43,331 nt of DNA, taken from Pseudogracilibacillus sp. (GTDB lineage Bacteria > Bacillota > Bacilli > Bacillales > Amphibacillaceae). The notes under the pieces were generated by a model. It did not search any database. It was not told where the DNA came from and was given only the letters and a program-made list of their open reading frames with translations. Shown piece after piece: positions 34,642-43,308 of this stretch (position 1 is its first letter; the number at the start of each line of letters is the position of its first letter). The position numbers and the translations under genes were made by a program. The stretch lies in assembly GCA_026169815.1 (NCBI GenBank), contig JAPFDT010000010.1, positions 1 to 43,331 on the forward strand, read 5' to 3'.

Positions 34642-35169
34642 TTATCTCTTATTATTAAATCCTTCATTTAACTCCTGATATTCTTGTTGTCCTTTTAACA
34701 AAGTAATTATTTGTGCAAAGAGATTGGCGCGGTTTAAGTGGAGTGCTGTAAATATGCCGATTGCTCCTTCATGGTGGCGAATATCTTTTCTTTGTGTGTA
34801 ATCATTCATCAGCTCACTTAATTCCACACCTGCATGAATTTTTTCAATAAAACTAGAAGGCAACACAATTCTTGCTCCTGAACCTGTAAATAGTGTTCCT
34901 TCTGGAGTAAGCATTGCTCCCCAATTCGTTAAATATAACTCATCTCGTAAAAACATCACTCCACCTTCTAAACCTATTGAAGTCATATGAGGATAATGTT
35001 TCTGTGCATTTTTAGCACGGTTAATTGCACCGAGCATTGTTTCCTCATCCCCAATTGGTTGTGGAGCTACACCTGAAGGAACAGATACAGGCTTAATTGT
35101 AGCGTTAGGATAAACCGTTGTTACAGCTTTGACTTTTGCTTCGTTTAAAGAAGCTATGACGATATTCAT
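34642..35169 (-). CDS. DUF84 family protein, probable inosine/xanthosine triphosphatase
   Basis: This 175-residue protein resembles the YjjX/DUF84 group, which hydrolyses non-canonical purine triphosphates (ITP, XTP). It begins MNIVIASLNEAKVKAV and has SGVAPQPIGDEETMLGAINRAKNA (about 32-55), SIGLEGGVMF and RKDIRHHEGAIGIFT. The ATG is preceded by AAGGAGAAGGAT, and it overlaps nothing. It is 13 bases downstream of the M42 peptidase gene and probably in the same operon. A role in sanitising the nucleotide pool is likely by family only. Confidence 0.85.
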   Translation of the reverse strand: MNIVIASLNEAKVKAVTTVYPNATIKPVSVPSGVAPQPIGDEETMLGAINRAKNAQKHYPHMTSIGLEGGVMFLRDELYLTNWGAMLTPEGTLFTGSGARIVLPSSFIEKIHAGVELSELMNDYTQRKDIRHHEGAIGIFTALHLNRANLFAQIITLLKGQQEYQELNEGFNNKR

Positions 35170-35181
35170 ATCCTTCTCCTT

Positions 35182-36246
35182 TTATTTTGAACGAATCGCA
35201 TCAACAGTCGATTGATCTGTTGCTTTAACTAATTTAACTAACAATTCTTTTGCTGCAGCATAATCATCTACATGAATAATCGATGAAGATGTATGGATAT
35301 AACGCGAACAAATCCCAATCACGGCAGAAGGAATCCCATCATTTTCTGTATGAACACGACCTGCATCTGTGCCGCCTTGAGAAACAAAATATTGATAAGG
35401 AATGTCATGCGTCGCAGCTGTATCTAAAATAAACTCTCTCATTCCACGATGGGTAATCATCGTTCGATCAAAAATTCGTAATAAAGCACCTTTACCTAGC
35501 TGACCAAACTCTTCCTTATTTCCACTCATGTCATTTGCAGGAGAAGCATCTAATGCATAAAAAATGTCTGGTTGAATCAGATGGGCCGCTGTACTAGCAC
35601 CACGTAAACCGACTTCTTCTTGCACTGTTGCCCCCGAATACAGTTGATTTGGTAATGTTTCATTCGCGACTTCTTTCATTAATTCAATCGCTAATCCACA
35701 TCCATAACGATTGTCCCATGCTTTAGCTAATATTTTCTTTTCATTCGCCATCGGAGTAAATGGACAGATTGGTACAATCGTATCACCAGGTGTCACCCCT
35801 ATTTCTAAAGCATCTGCTTGATCATCTGCACCGATATCAATGAGCATATTTTTTATTTCTATTGGTTTTTTTCGTTGTTCAGGTGTAAGTAAATGCGGTG
35901 GAATGGATCCAATTACACCTGTAATCGCACCATTTTTCGTCATAATCTGCACACGTTGTGCTAACATAACTTGATTCCACCAACCGCCTAATGGTTGAAA
36001 ACGAATCATCCCATTTTTAGTTATTTGTGTGACCATAAAGCCTACTTCATCCATATGTCCTGCAACCATTACTCGAGGACCTTCACCATGTTTAACACCG
36101 AAAACACTACCTAAATTATCATAAATCATCTCATCAGCATATGGAGTTAATTGTTCTTTCATATAATCACGGACTCGTTTTTCATCTCCTGGAGCACCTT
36201 GTAATTCTGTTAATGTTTGAAACATCTTTAAAGTTGTTGCTTCCAT
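35182..36246 (-). CDS. ytoP: M42-family aminopeptidase YtoP
   Basis: This 354-residue metallopeptidase belongs to the M42 (glutamyl aminopeptidase / endoglucanase-like) family. The metal-binding and catalytic blocks are visible: [10 protein letters not shown] (about 62-71), [11 protein letters not shown] (about 172-182), [10 protein letters not shown] (about 208-217), ALDASPAND and the late [11 protein letters not shown]. Such enzymes form dodecameric cytoplasmic peptidases that trim small peptides. It is followed closely by the DUF84 gene. The position beside ytzB and ytnP matches B. subtilis. Confidence 0.94.
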   Translation of the reverse strand: MEATTLKMFQTLTELQGAPGDEKRVRDYMKEQLTPYADEMIYDNLGSVFGVKHGEGPRVMVAGHMDEVGFMVTQITKNGMIRFQPLGGWWNQVMLAQRVQIMTKNGAITGVIGSIPPHLLTPEQRKKPIEIKNMLIDIGADDQADALEIGVTPGDTIVPICPFTPMANEKKILAKAWDNRYGCGLAIELMKEVANETLPNQLYSGATVQEEVGLRGASTAAHLIQPDIFYALDASPANDMSGNKEEFGQLGKGALLRIFDRTMITHRGMREFILDTAATHDIPYQYFVSQGGTDAGRVHTENDGIPSAVIGICSRYIHTSSSIIHVDDYAAAKELLVKLVKATDQSTVDAIRSK

Positions 36247-36401
36247 TTTTTAAACTTCCTTCCATTGGTTTTTTATTTATTAATCGAGCTTGTCTCATAA
36301 AATTGTCATAAATACATTATATATTTTATGCAATTTTTTCTTATTTCATATATACTATGTATAAGCTAACTTTTACTATACTAAGTGGGAGGAATCATAC
36401 G

Positions 36402-36713
36402 ATGAGTCGGAAAAGAGTTTTATTCGCTACTGGATTAGGTATCGCAATTGGATACTTGCTCAAAGATCAAATAGTAGATACAAAAAAGATTACACCTGAA
36501 AAAGCACTACAATATGCAAAGGAATCTTTTCAATCAAATGGTCCAATCAATGGGTCTTGGATTTACATTCGTCCTGAAAAAATTGATAAAAATGAGTTAA
36601 CATACAACACATATCGTGGTGGGATTAGCCGTAATATTGACGGAGAAAATAAACAATTTGATTTTTACGTCGATATTGATACTGGTGCAATCATTGATGT
36701 TCAACCAATCTAA
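36402..36713 (+). CDS. ytzB: Small PepSY-like protein YtzB
   Basis: Starting at 36402 (GGGAGGA upstream; an in-frame ATG at 36357 has no ribosome binding site), this is 103 residues. A short N-terminal hydrophobic helix (about 4-20, VLFATGLGIAIGYLL) is followed by a PepSY-like domain: ITPEKALQYAKESF, then SWIYIRPE and a final VDIDTGAIIDVQPI. The domain occurs in proteins thought to control peptidases. It is likely anchored to the membrane. It lies between ytoP and ytnP on the opposite strand, as in B. subtilis, with a strong terminator. Confidence 0.8.
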   Translation: MSRKRVLFATGLGIAIGYLLKDQIVDTKKITPEKALQYAKESFQSNGPINGSWIYIRPEKIDKNELTYNTYRGGISRNIDGENKQFDFYVDIDTGAIIDVQPI

Positions 36714-36722
36714 AATCTGTTA

Positions 36723-36757
36723 AATAGCCATCCTCTCCTGGATGGCTATTTTTTATC
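36723..36757 (+). terminator. Terminator of ytzB
   Basis: AATAGCCATCC (36723-36733) and GGATGGCTATT (36740-36750) form an 11-bp perfect stem with a 6-nt loop, followed by TTTTTTATCC. Confidence 0.93.
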
Positions 36758-36781
36758 CACTTTATAGTAATTGTCATACAT

Positions 36782-37639
36782 TTATTCTTTATATTCTGTT
36801 CGCTCTCTTTTCACTTCATCAATTATATTTCCTTCATTATCAAATTTCAGAGCACGATAATAAGCATCATGATAAAATGTGTACCAAGCTTGACGTTTGT
36901 AACCAAAGTCCATCCATTTTTCTTTTTGATGAACAGATGTAATTGGATAATCATCATATGCCATTACCCATAGCTTATGCTGGTGACCATGTGTTGCCAT
37001 AATATCAGCCATATGAATAAAACAATCTTCGCCATCTTCATAAACTAAGATACAATGACCATCACTATGACCACCCGTATGAATCATTTTTAAATTATCA
37101 GTAATTTGAATTTCATCTTCAAATGGTTCAACCTGATCCTCAATTGCTTCCCAGTTCATTTTCCAATATGTATTAGCTGAGCGAATATTTGGATTGCGCA
37201 TTTCATTCCATTCAACTGCCGATGCTATAATCGGTATATTGGGAAAAACAGACTCATATGTATCTCCTGCTACCTTCGTTAAACCACAAGCATGATCAAA
37301 GTGTAAATGTGTCATTAAAACACAATCAATATCTTTTGTCGTCATATCTAGTTTAGCTAACGAAGCTTCAATTGTGGATTCTTCTAACACGCCGAAATTT
37401 CTCATTTGTTTATCAGTTAACTTTCCATTTCCCATCCCTGTATCAACTAAATAGTTTTTACCTTCTAATTGAATTAAAATAGGATCTGTGCGTAGTTCGA
37501 TTTGATTCTTATCATTTACTGGATAGCGACGAGTCCATAATGCTTTAGGTACTACTCCAAACATTGCCCCACCGTCTAAAAAGTTCACGCCACCATTTAA
37601 CCATGTTAATGTTGCTTTTCCTATTTTCAGTTGTTCCAC
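36782..37639 (-). CDS. ytnP: Metallo-beta-lactamase-fold hydrolase YtnP
   Basis: A GTG start at 37639, five bases after GGGAGAGG, gives 285 residues, close to the 281 of B. subtilis YtnP; the ATG at 37672 has no ribosome binding site. The zinc-binding block THLHFDH (about residues 107-113) and later [12 protein letters not shown] and [12 protein letters not shown] mark a metallo-beta-lactamase fold. YtnP of B. subtilis hydrolyses lactone-type signals and is reported to interfere with streptomycete signalling. That activity here is inferred. Position next to ytzH and ytzB is the same as in B. subtilis. Confidence 0.92.
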   Translation of the reverse strand: MEQLKIGKATLTWLNGGVNFLDGGAMFGVVPKALWTRRYPVNDKNQIELRTDPILIQLEGKNYLVDTGMGNGKLTDKQMRNFGVLEESTIEASLAKLDMTTKDIDCVLMTHLHFDHACGLTKVAGDTYESVFPNIPIIASAVEWNEMRNPNIRSANTYWKMNWEAIEDQVEPFEDEIQITDNLKMIHTGGHSDGHCILVYEDGEDCFIHMADIMATHGHQHKLWVMAYDDYPITSVHQKEKWMDFGYKRQAWYTFYHDAYYRALKFDNEGNIIDEVKRERTEYKE

Positions 37640-37830
37640 ACTATCCTCTCCCTTTTTTAAATTAAAGTACACTACTATAATTTATTTATGACACAATACT
37701 TTACTAATACCCTGTGAAACATGCTTCAAACACCAATTGTATCCGTATTCAAAACTCATTTATAAATATATACTGTGTATTTGTATATTATAACAAAATC
37801 AGGACATAATAAGATAGAGGTGATTTTAAA

Positions 37831-38124
37831 ATGTGTCTTACACGACATAATCAGTTAACTCTTTTGCATGATTTACTACATGAACAACTAACATTAAAAT
37901 CCGTAACACTAAATGAATATACTCAAATCAAAAAGCTCATACAACAATTAATAACTGATAGAACGATTGAAGATGAGTTACAGATGATATTACCTGAAAT
38001 CTATAATTATGGTATTAAAGCAGAATTAGCTGCCTCCTTTGATACACATATCCAAGCATATGAGCATCGAATTCCTACTTGGATTGAGATCATCCAACAA
38101 ACAAAAGGTAATATTTGCTCATAA
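37831..38124 (+). CDS. ytzH: YtzH-like protein
   Basis: This 97-residue, mostly helical protein matches the YtzH-like family of Bacillaceae: NQLTLLHDLLHEQ near the start, then YTQIKKLIQQLI and GIKAELAASFDTHI. It is cytoplasmic, without visible motifs. GAGGTG is the ribosome binding site. It lies convergent with ytlR, the stops 1-2 bases apart. In B. subtilis ytzH is followed by ytmP and trmB; these are not here. The function is unknown. Confidence 0.8.
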   Translation: MCLTRHNQLTLLHDLLHEQLTLKSVTLNEYTQIKKLIQQLITDRTIEDELQMILPEIYNYGIKAELAASFDTHIQAYEHRIPTWIEIIQQTKGNICS

Positions 38125-38125
38125 A

Positions 38126-39082
38126 TCATTTATCAAGCTTTGAAAGTTTATTTATTTCAGCAACTTGTAATGAAATTGGCTTGTTTGGTTTTTGAATCCG
38201 ACAATACGTTGCACTACTTGTTTCCCCATCAACCTGCATTGGCACAGGTTGTTTTGTTGATGATTTTAATGTGATATCGCGTGCTTCAAATGTGGAAATA
38301 CCTTTAAATCGTAAATGTCGCCCTGAAAAAACTGTGCCAAACAAAGCAAGGACTTTCCATTTTGATATCGAATCAACAACAATAATCGAATAAGTATCTT
38401 CATTATTTACAGCGTGAGGATTAACTTTCATACCCCCGCCAATATAAGGATGATTATTCACAATAAAAAGTAAACAACGGGAAAAAGTTTTTTCCTTACC
38501 ATCTAATGTCACCGTAATCGAAATTGGTTTATAAAAAAACAGTTGTTTTAATAACGATAATATGTAGATAACTGAACCTAGAAAAAATTGATTAAACAAC
38601 TTTTTATAACGAGATTTATTCGCACTAGCTGCAACAACAGCATCAAAACCAAATCCTATACAATTGATAAAACGTCTGTTTTGAAAGCCACTTGCAACAA
38701 ATTCTCCTAGCCAATAATCAACTGTTCGTCCATTATTTCTAATCGCTTTTAAAGTGGCTTCTGGACTTTTTGAAAGTTTCATTCCTCTAGCGAAATCATT
38801 CCCCGAACCTGCAGGAATAAAAGAAATAGGGAGATGACGCAAATGAAGACCATTTACAACTTCATGTAAAGTACCATCTCCGCCGATAACTACAATTCCT
38901 TTTACTGGCTGACCATCTATTTCATCTGATATTTGTTCAACAATAACTTCTGCATGACCACTATATTTTGTAAAATAACAACGTGGGTTTAACTCGCGAT
39001 AAATAGAATCATGTAATAATTTTTCATAAATCCTTTTTGCACGTCCATTACCTGCTGTAGGGTTAATAATAAATATATACAT
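38126..39082 (-). CDS. ytlR: Diacylglycerol/lipid kinase family protein (YtlR type)
   Basis: This 318-residue protein has the DAGK catalytic fold: IINPTAGNGRA at the N-terminus (about 5-15) and the nucleotide-binding motif VVIGGDGTLHEVVNG (about 64-78), followed by SFIPAGSGNDFARG. The C-terminal beta-rich region contains NNHPYIGGGMKVNPHA and MQVDGE. It probably phosphorylates a lipid or related substrate using ATP at the membrane surface. It is separate from the essential DgkB, which is not in this window. It is 3 bases downstream of the YtlQ-like gene, in a likely operon. Confidence 0.9.
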   Translation of the reverse strand: MYIFIINPTAGNGRAKRIYEKLLHDSIYRELNPRCYFTKYSGHAEVIVEQISDEIDGQPVKGIVVIGGDGTLHEVVNGLHLRHLPISFIPAGSGNDFARGMKLSKSPEATLKAIRNNGRTVDYWLGEFVASGFQNRRFINCIGFGFDAVVAASANKSRYKKLFNQFFLGSVIYILSLLKQLFFYKPISITVTLDGKEKTFSRCLLFIVNNHPYIGGGMKVNPHAVNNEDTYSIIVVDSISKWKVLALFGTVFSGRHLRFKGISTFEARDITLKSSTKQPVPMQVDGETSSATYCRIQKPNKPISLQVAEINKLSKLDK

Positions 39083-39085
39083 TTA

Positions 39086-39922
39086 TTATTCTCCAATACT
39101 CCCGACTGTCATATATGAATCATCGTCATCACTTTCCCATTCTGGTCTACGGACATACGTACTATGACAATGTTTCAACAAAGCTTCCATTGCTCTTAAT
39201 TGAACATTTTTTAACGGAGATTGTAGGGCGCGCTTCTGAGTAAACCACTCTTTATATTCTTGTTTTCCAACAATATTCGTTCGATAAGGTAATGTTAAGT
39301 ACATAAAATCATTCGTTTCTGATAAAACTGTTTTTTGAATTGGTAAATTAATATCATATAACTTTAAAATACTCGCAACAATTTGTTCCGTTCGTTTTAA
39401 TGTAATTAGTGGACTAACAATTGATACCACATCATGATTAGATTCAACTTGCCATGTACGTTGTTCGTTTATAATAACTCGTGCATCTTGAACTTCTTGA
39501 ACAACATGGATAATCTCAATACCAATTGGACTAATTAAAATAATTTCCCCGTCAATGGGCGCTTTTTGAACAGAAAACAATGGATAATACATAACTAAAT
39601 ATATATCAGGAAATCGTTGGATAAAAAACGTTAATATATCGTCGTGGATATATTTCTTATCTGTATATGATTTATGAGTTAACGTTGATGTTGCCCATTT
39701 ATATTGGAATGGTAATAACTGATTCAAAAAACGTTGAATTAATTGTTTTTTTCTAGCATCTAATTCTACATCTGTTAGATTTGTTTCATATGATGTCAAA
39801 TTAGCTCTATCAAAAAAATGTTGCCAATTATCTTGTTTTAATTGAATAAATCTACTCGGATAATGAAATGGATTTGTTTCATAACGAGAAATATAATCAT
39901 ATAATTTAACTAATTGTGCCAT
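39086..39922 (-). CDS. ytlQ: Conserved hypothetical protein at the ytlQ position
   Basis: I do not recognise a domain in this 278-residue protein. It is soluble, with a charged, aromatic-rich N-terminal part (FHYPSRFIQLKQDNWQHFF, about 18-36), a beta-like middle (DGEIILISPIGIEII, about 133-147) and an acidic C-terminal tail (EWESDDDDSYM). The name is by position only: it is upstream of the lipid kinase and downstream of the pseudouridine synthase, like ytlQ of B. subtilis. A nuclease-like fold is possible from the central strands but I cannot support it. It is 11 bases from the upstream gene, suggesting co-transcription. Confidence 0.6.
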   Translation of the reverse strand: MAQLVKLYDYISRYETNPFHYPSRFIQLKQDNWQHFFDRANLTSYETNLTDVELDARKKQLIQRFLNQLLPFQYKWATSTLTHKSYTDKKYIHDDILTFFIQRFPDIYLVMYYPLFSVQKAPIDGEIILISPIGIEIIHVVQEVQDARVIINEQRTWQVESNHDVVSIVSPLITLKRTEQIVASILKLYDINLPIQKTVLSETNDFMYLTLPYRTNIVGKQEYKEWFTQKRALQSPLKNVQLRAMEALLKHCHSTYVRRPEWESDDDDSYMTVGSIGE

Positions 39923-39933
39923 CTCATGTCCCC

Positions 39934-40650
39934 CTATTCTATTAAAGATGCTACATATTCCATTTCGTTTTCATTCAATTTACGTATATCGCCAATTTTT
40001 AATTGATCATCTAATATGATATTGCCAATTCGTAATCGTTTTAAATATGTAACTTCCATACCAATAGCGCGAAACATTCGCTTCACTTGATGAAATTTCC
40101 CTTCTGAGATGGATAAAGTAATTTCCGATTGCTCTCCTGAAGAAATTATTTTTAAATCAGCTGGCTTTGTTTCATAACCATCGTCTAAAATGACACCTTG
40201 ATTAAACTCGGCAATATGCTTATCTAAAACTTCTCCAGTAATTTTAGCGTAATATGTTTTATCAATATTGTTTTTAGGAGATGTTACGATATGATTAAAC
40301 ATGCCATCATTAGTTAACAAAACAAGACCTTCTGTATCTTTATCTAACCTACCAACTGGAGCTAAATGATAATGTTTATATTTAGCTGGTACTAAATCAA
40401 TCACTGTTTTATCACGATCATCGACCGTTGCCGATACATAATCTTGTGGTTTATGTAACATTAAATAAATATATTGTTCATAATATACAACTTCATCATC
40501 TACTGTTACATTCTGATTTTCCGTATCAATGTGGATATTGCCTTTTTTCACTTGTTTACCATCTACTTGGACTCGATTTTTCTTTAACAAATCTCGAACA
40601 TCTTTCCGAGTTCCATAACCTGTATGAGCTAATAACTTATCGAGACGCAT
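39934..40650 (-). CDS. rsuA: RsuA-type 16S rRNA pseudouridine synthase
   Basis: This 238-residue enzyme has an N-terminal S4 RNA-binding domain (about 1-60, MRLDKLLAHTGYGTRKDVRDLL) followed by the RsuA/RluB catalytic domain with the active-site aspartate in APVGRLDKDTEGLVLLTNDG (about residues 96-115). The C-terminal block is EGKFHQVKRMFRAIG. It converts a uridine in 16S rRNA to pseudouridine (position 516 in E. coli). Its start overlaps ytgP by 14 bases, with AGGAGG inside that gene, so translation is coupled. B. subtilis ytzG occupies the same place. Confidence 0.93.
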   Translation of the reverse strand: MRLDKLLAHTGYGTRKDVRDLLKKNRVQVDGKQVKKGNIHIDTENQNVTVDDEVVYYEQYIYLMLHKPQDYVSATVDDRDKTVIDLVPAKYKHYHLAPVGRLDKDTEGLVLLTNDGMFNHIVTSPKNNIDKTYYAKITGEVLDKHIAEFNQGVILDDGYETKPADLKIISSGEQSEITLSISEGKFHQVKRMFRAIGMEVTYLKRLRIGNIILDDQLKIGDIRKLNENEMEYVASLIE

Positions 40651-42268
40651 CTTTTTTCCTCCTAAAACGACTAAATAAATTTATTTCACCTAATACATGG
40701 TCTAATAATGTAGATTTATATGCCATAAACAAGTACACTACACCACCAATTATAATGCCGATTGCTAACATGACAATCGATGCACTTCTACTAGTATCAA
40801 ACGGTAAAACGAAGGCAGCTACATATTTTGTGAACTTAATTGTTAACCACATAATAAAGCTAAATATAATGACAAATAAAGTTCTTTTAGCAGTTTGTTT
40901 ATAAGAAAATGCAAGTACCTTTTTAATTCGCCATAAGTTTAATAAGACTGCCACTCCAATTGCTAAACCTGTTGCAACAATAGATCCAACTCCAGCAAAC
41001 TGATGAATTAAAACAGAGTTCAGAGAAAGTTTAATTATAAAACCAACAAGCAAACTAACTAATGCAAAGCGTTGTTCATTAATTCCTTGTAAGATAGCTG
41101 CTGAAACAGTATATAAGGCAAAGAATAAAGCAACTGGTGCATACCAAGCTAATAAATGACTCGTTAATTCAATATCTTCCATACCATATAACGATCCATA
41201 TGCCTCATATGCTAATGAAGATAGACCAACTACAGCAGGAATAACTAATAATAATACAATTTGCAATGCTTGATTAATTTGTTTCTTTACTTTTTGACGT
41301 TCATTTCTTGTGAATGAAGCTGTTAAAGCAGGAACAATAGTTAATGATAAACCTGTCGCTAATGTTACTGGGATAATAATTAATTTATGTGCATTAAAAT
41401 TAATAACAGATATAGATAATCCTGCAATTTCACCAAACCCACCAATAACCATCGCTTTATTAAACAAGAGTGTATCGACTGCTTGATATAAAGGAATCGT
41501 AATACCTACTAACACAAAAGGTCCAGCGTAACTTAATATTTCAATCATTAATTCTTTTGTAGATATTGTTAACGTTTCTTTTTGTGCACTTAGCTTGGCT
41601 TTACGTTCCGCTTTCGATCGTTGCCAAAATAGATATAATACAACAAATGAAGCAAGTGCACCAATAAATGCAGCAAATGTAGCTAAACTTACTGCTGTTA
41701 CAATACTTCCACCATATAACCTAACAATAACAAAAGCCGCAATTAATACAAAAGCTATTCTTACGATTTGTTCGATTACTTGTGAAATAGCTGTCGGTTC
41801 CATTCGTTGATTTCCTTGGAAGAAACCTCTTAACACACTCATACTCGGTATAATCAATAACGCAAAACTAACCATTTGCATCACTTTTTTAACATCTTCT
41901 AAGTTACTACCATAGTCTTCTGTGTAAATAACTTTAGCCGCAAGCCATTCCGCTCCAAAAAATAGAATCAGAAAAGCCAACACACCTGTAACACTCATCA
42001 ACATTAGACTTGAACGTAAAACCCGTAATCCTACTTCATAATAACCTAAAGAATTATATTTCGATACAACCTTCGATACAGCCATTGGTATCCCGACTGT
42101 TGAAATTCCTAATAAGATTGTATAAGGATTATATGCATAATAATATAACTCTACACCATAGGGACCAACAAAAGCATTAAATGGAATAACATAAATCATT
42201 CCTAAAAATTTTGATAAAAAAGCTGCCCCTGTTAATACTAATGTCCCTCTTATAATTTTATTCGACAT
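40637..42268 (-). CDS. ytgP: YtgP-type polysaccharide/lipid II flippase (MurJ/SpoVB family)
   Basis: This 543-residue integral membrane protein of the MATE/MOP superfamily has about 14 hydrophobic helices; it begins with GTLVLTGAAFLSKFLGMIYVIP (split: helix 1 at about 8-30). It belongs to the Wzx/SpoVB/YtgP group. YtgP of B. subtilis acts as a MurJ-type lipid II flippase, redundantly with Amj. Its role would be the transport of peptidoglycan precursors across the membrane. It heads the ytgP-rsuA-ytlQ-ytlR chain on the minus strand. A basic cytoplasmic tail (FSRFRRKKDASR) is at the C-terminus. Confidence 0.93.
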   Translation of the reverse strand: MSNKIIRGTLVLTGAAFLSKFLGMIYVIPFNAFVGPYGVELYYYAYNPYTILLGISTVGIPMAVSKVVSKYNSLGYYEVGLRVLRSSLMLMSVTGVLAFLILFFGAEWLAAKVIYTEDYGSNLEDVKKVMQMVSFALLIIPSMSVLRGFFQGNQRMEPTAISQVIEQIVRIAFVLIAAFVIVRLYGGSIVTAVSLATFAAFIGALASFVVLYLFWQRSKAERKAKLSAQKETLTISTKELMIEILSYAGPFVLVGITIPLYQAVDTLLFNKAMVIGGFGEIAGLSISVINFNAHKLIIIPVTLATGLSLTIVPALTASFTRNERQKVKKQINQALQIVLLLVIPAVVGLSSLAYEAYGSLYGMEDIELTSHLLAWYAPVALFFALYTVSAAILQGINEQRFALVSLLVGFIIKLSLNSVLIHQFAGVGSIVATGLAIGVAVLLNLWRIKKVLAFSYKQTAKRTLFVIIFSFIMWLTIKFTKYVAAFVLPFDTSRSASIVMLAIGIIIGGVVYLFMAYKSTLLDHVLGEINLFSRFRRKKDASR

Positions 42269-42453
42269 TGATTCACCTACAATAACTATACTTCTATCTT
42301 ATTTTACCACATTTTCATATTTATTTATAACGACCAATCCATTTTAGTGTGCCTGCACTATCCATATAAAGGGAATTGTGACAATGTATATATATTTCGT
42401 AAATCCTTAAACTAAAACAGATAAGATATTAACTTAAAGAAAGGATGATACCA

Positions 42454-42663
42454 TTGAATAAATCAGACATGTGGATTACATTATTAGCTTCGCTTGGTGT
42501 TGGAGCTGCCGCTTATTACACTATATCAAAAAGTAATAAGCCGGTTGACAAAGCATTAGAAAGTGTTGTCCCGATGTTTTCTAATATGAATGAATCCAAT
42601 AACTCATCAAGCTCTATTCAAGAAAATGAAAAACAAACGCTCGGTCCATATGGTATGAGCTAA
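42454..42663 (+). CDS. Small membrane protein with TTG start (DUF3918/YrzQ-like)
   Basis: The TTG at 42454 is the most likely start, 6-7 bases after AAAGGATG; an ATG at 42445 lies inside that ribosome binding site. The 69-residue product has one hydrophobic helix (about 8-24, LLASLGVGAAAYYTI), then a polar serine/asparagine-rich tail ending GPYGMS. It resembles small Bacillaceae proteins such as YrzQ (DUF3918); this is a tentative match. Its role is unknown. It is divergent from ytgP with 185 bases between. Confidence 0.65.
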   Translation: MNKSDMWITLLASLGVGAAAYYTISKSNKPVDKALESVVPMFSNMNESNNSSSSIQENEKQTLGPYGMS

Positions 42664-42680
42664 TAAAGAATCAATCACTT

Positions 42681-42814
42681 CGCTCCAGAAACCTACTTCG
42701 CTTGCCGTGGGCAACGTCTCAACTAACTTCATAAGTTCGCTGTCGCACACTTGTGAAGTGGATTTTCGGTTATTGCTTTTCCCACAAGAGTCGACGTAGG
42801 TTTCTTGCGCTATA
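42681..42814 (-). repeat. Structured intergenic repeat, copy F
   Basis: Arms AGAAACCTAC (42687-42696) and GTAGGTTTCT (42796-42805) are complementary to each other but unlike those of other copies. On the minus strand the core is degenerate: GTCGACTCTTGTGGG at one end, AACCGAAAATCC inside, then GTTGAGACGTTGCCCACGG and CAAGCGAA. It lies 20 bases after the small TTG-start gene. Confidence 0.85.
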
Positions 42815-42939
42815 ATTTATTGTGTTATTACTAAGATCTCCAGACTTGTTTTTTTTAATGGTCTAGGGGTTGTAGAATTAATAGTATTAGTGAAGAACAT
42901 TCACTAACACTATTTATATGTAATCTCCATTTTGATTGA

Positions 42940-43065
42940 CCGTAGTTCATGACGCCTGACTCCTGTGAGAACAGCACGAATACGAAATCTTTGTATCAAC
43001 ACGTTAGTATTCATACAGAAGTTGAGGTCGTGCCTAACGGAAAGCAGTCGTCATGAACGGAGATC
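42940..43065 (+). repeat. Structured intergenic repeat, copy G
   Basis: Arms GTTCATGACG (42945-42954) and CGTCATGAAC (43049-43058) pair perfectly and differ from all other copies. Inside are CCTGACTCCTGTGAG and GAAGTTGAGGTCGTGCC with ACGGAAAGC, the family blocks. The gap 42664-43190 contains copies F and G and the rRNA terminator, with no gene that I can see. Confidence 0.88.
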
Positions 43066-43155
43066 ATAAAGCAACTTTTAATTTAATATATTGAAAATGT
43101 AAATCCTGAAATGAAACAATTTAATATTACTGACCAACATTTTTTGACAAATTAA

Positions 43156-43190
43156 AAAGCCCATCACTTACAATGTAAATGATGGGCTTT
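43156..43190 (-). terminator. Terminator of the rRNA operon
   Basis: AAAGCCCATCA (43156-43166) and TGATGGGCTTT (43180-43190) form an 11-bp perfect stem with an inner TTAC/GTAA extension, right after the 5S gene on the minus strand. Confidence 0.9.
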
Positions 43191-43308
43191 TGCCTGGCGA
43201 CGTCCTACTCTTGCAGAGACAAAGTCTCAACTACCATCGGCGCAAAAGAGCTTAACTACTGTGTTCGAGATGGGAACAGGTGTGACCTCTTTGCAATAAT
43301 CACCAGAC
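43191..43308 (-). rRNA. rrf: 5S ribosomal RNA
   Basis: The minus strand reads GTCTGGTGATTATTGCAAAG and then the conserved block TCACACCTGTTCCCATCTCG with AACACAGTAGTTAAGCTC, ending GTCGCCAGGCA. That is a complete 5S rRNA of about 117 nt. The ends pair (TCTGGTG / GCCAGGCA), so the gene is intact; exact ends are good to a few bases. The rest of the rRNA operon (23S, 16S) would lie beyond the right edge. Confidence 0.95.
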
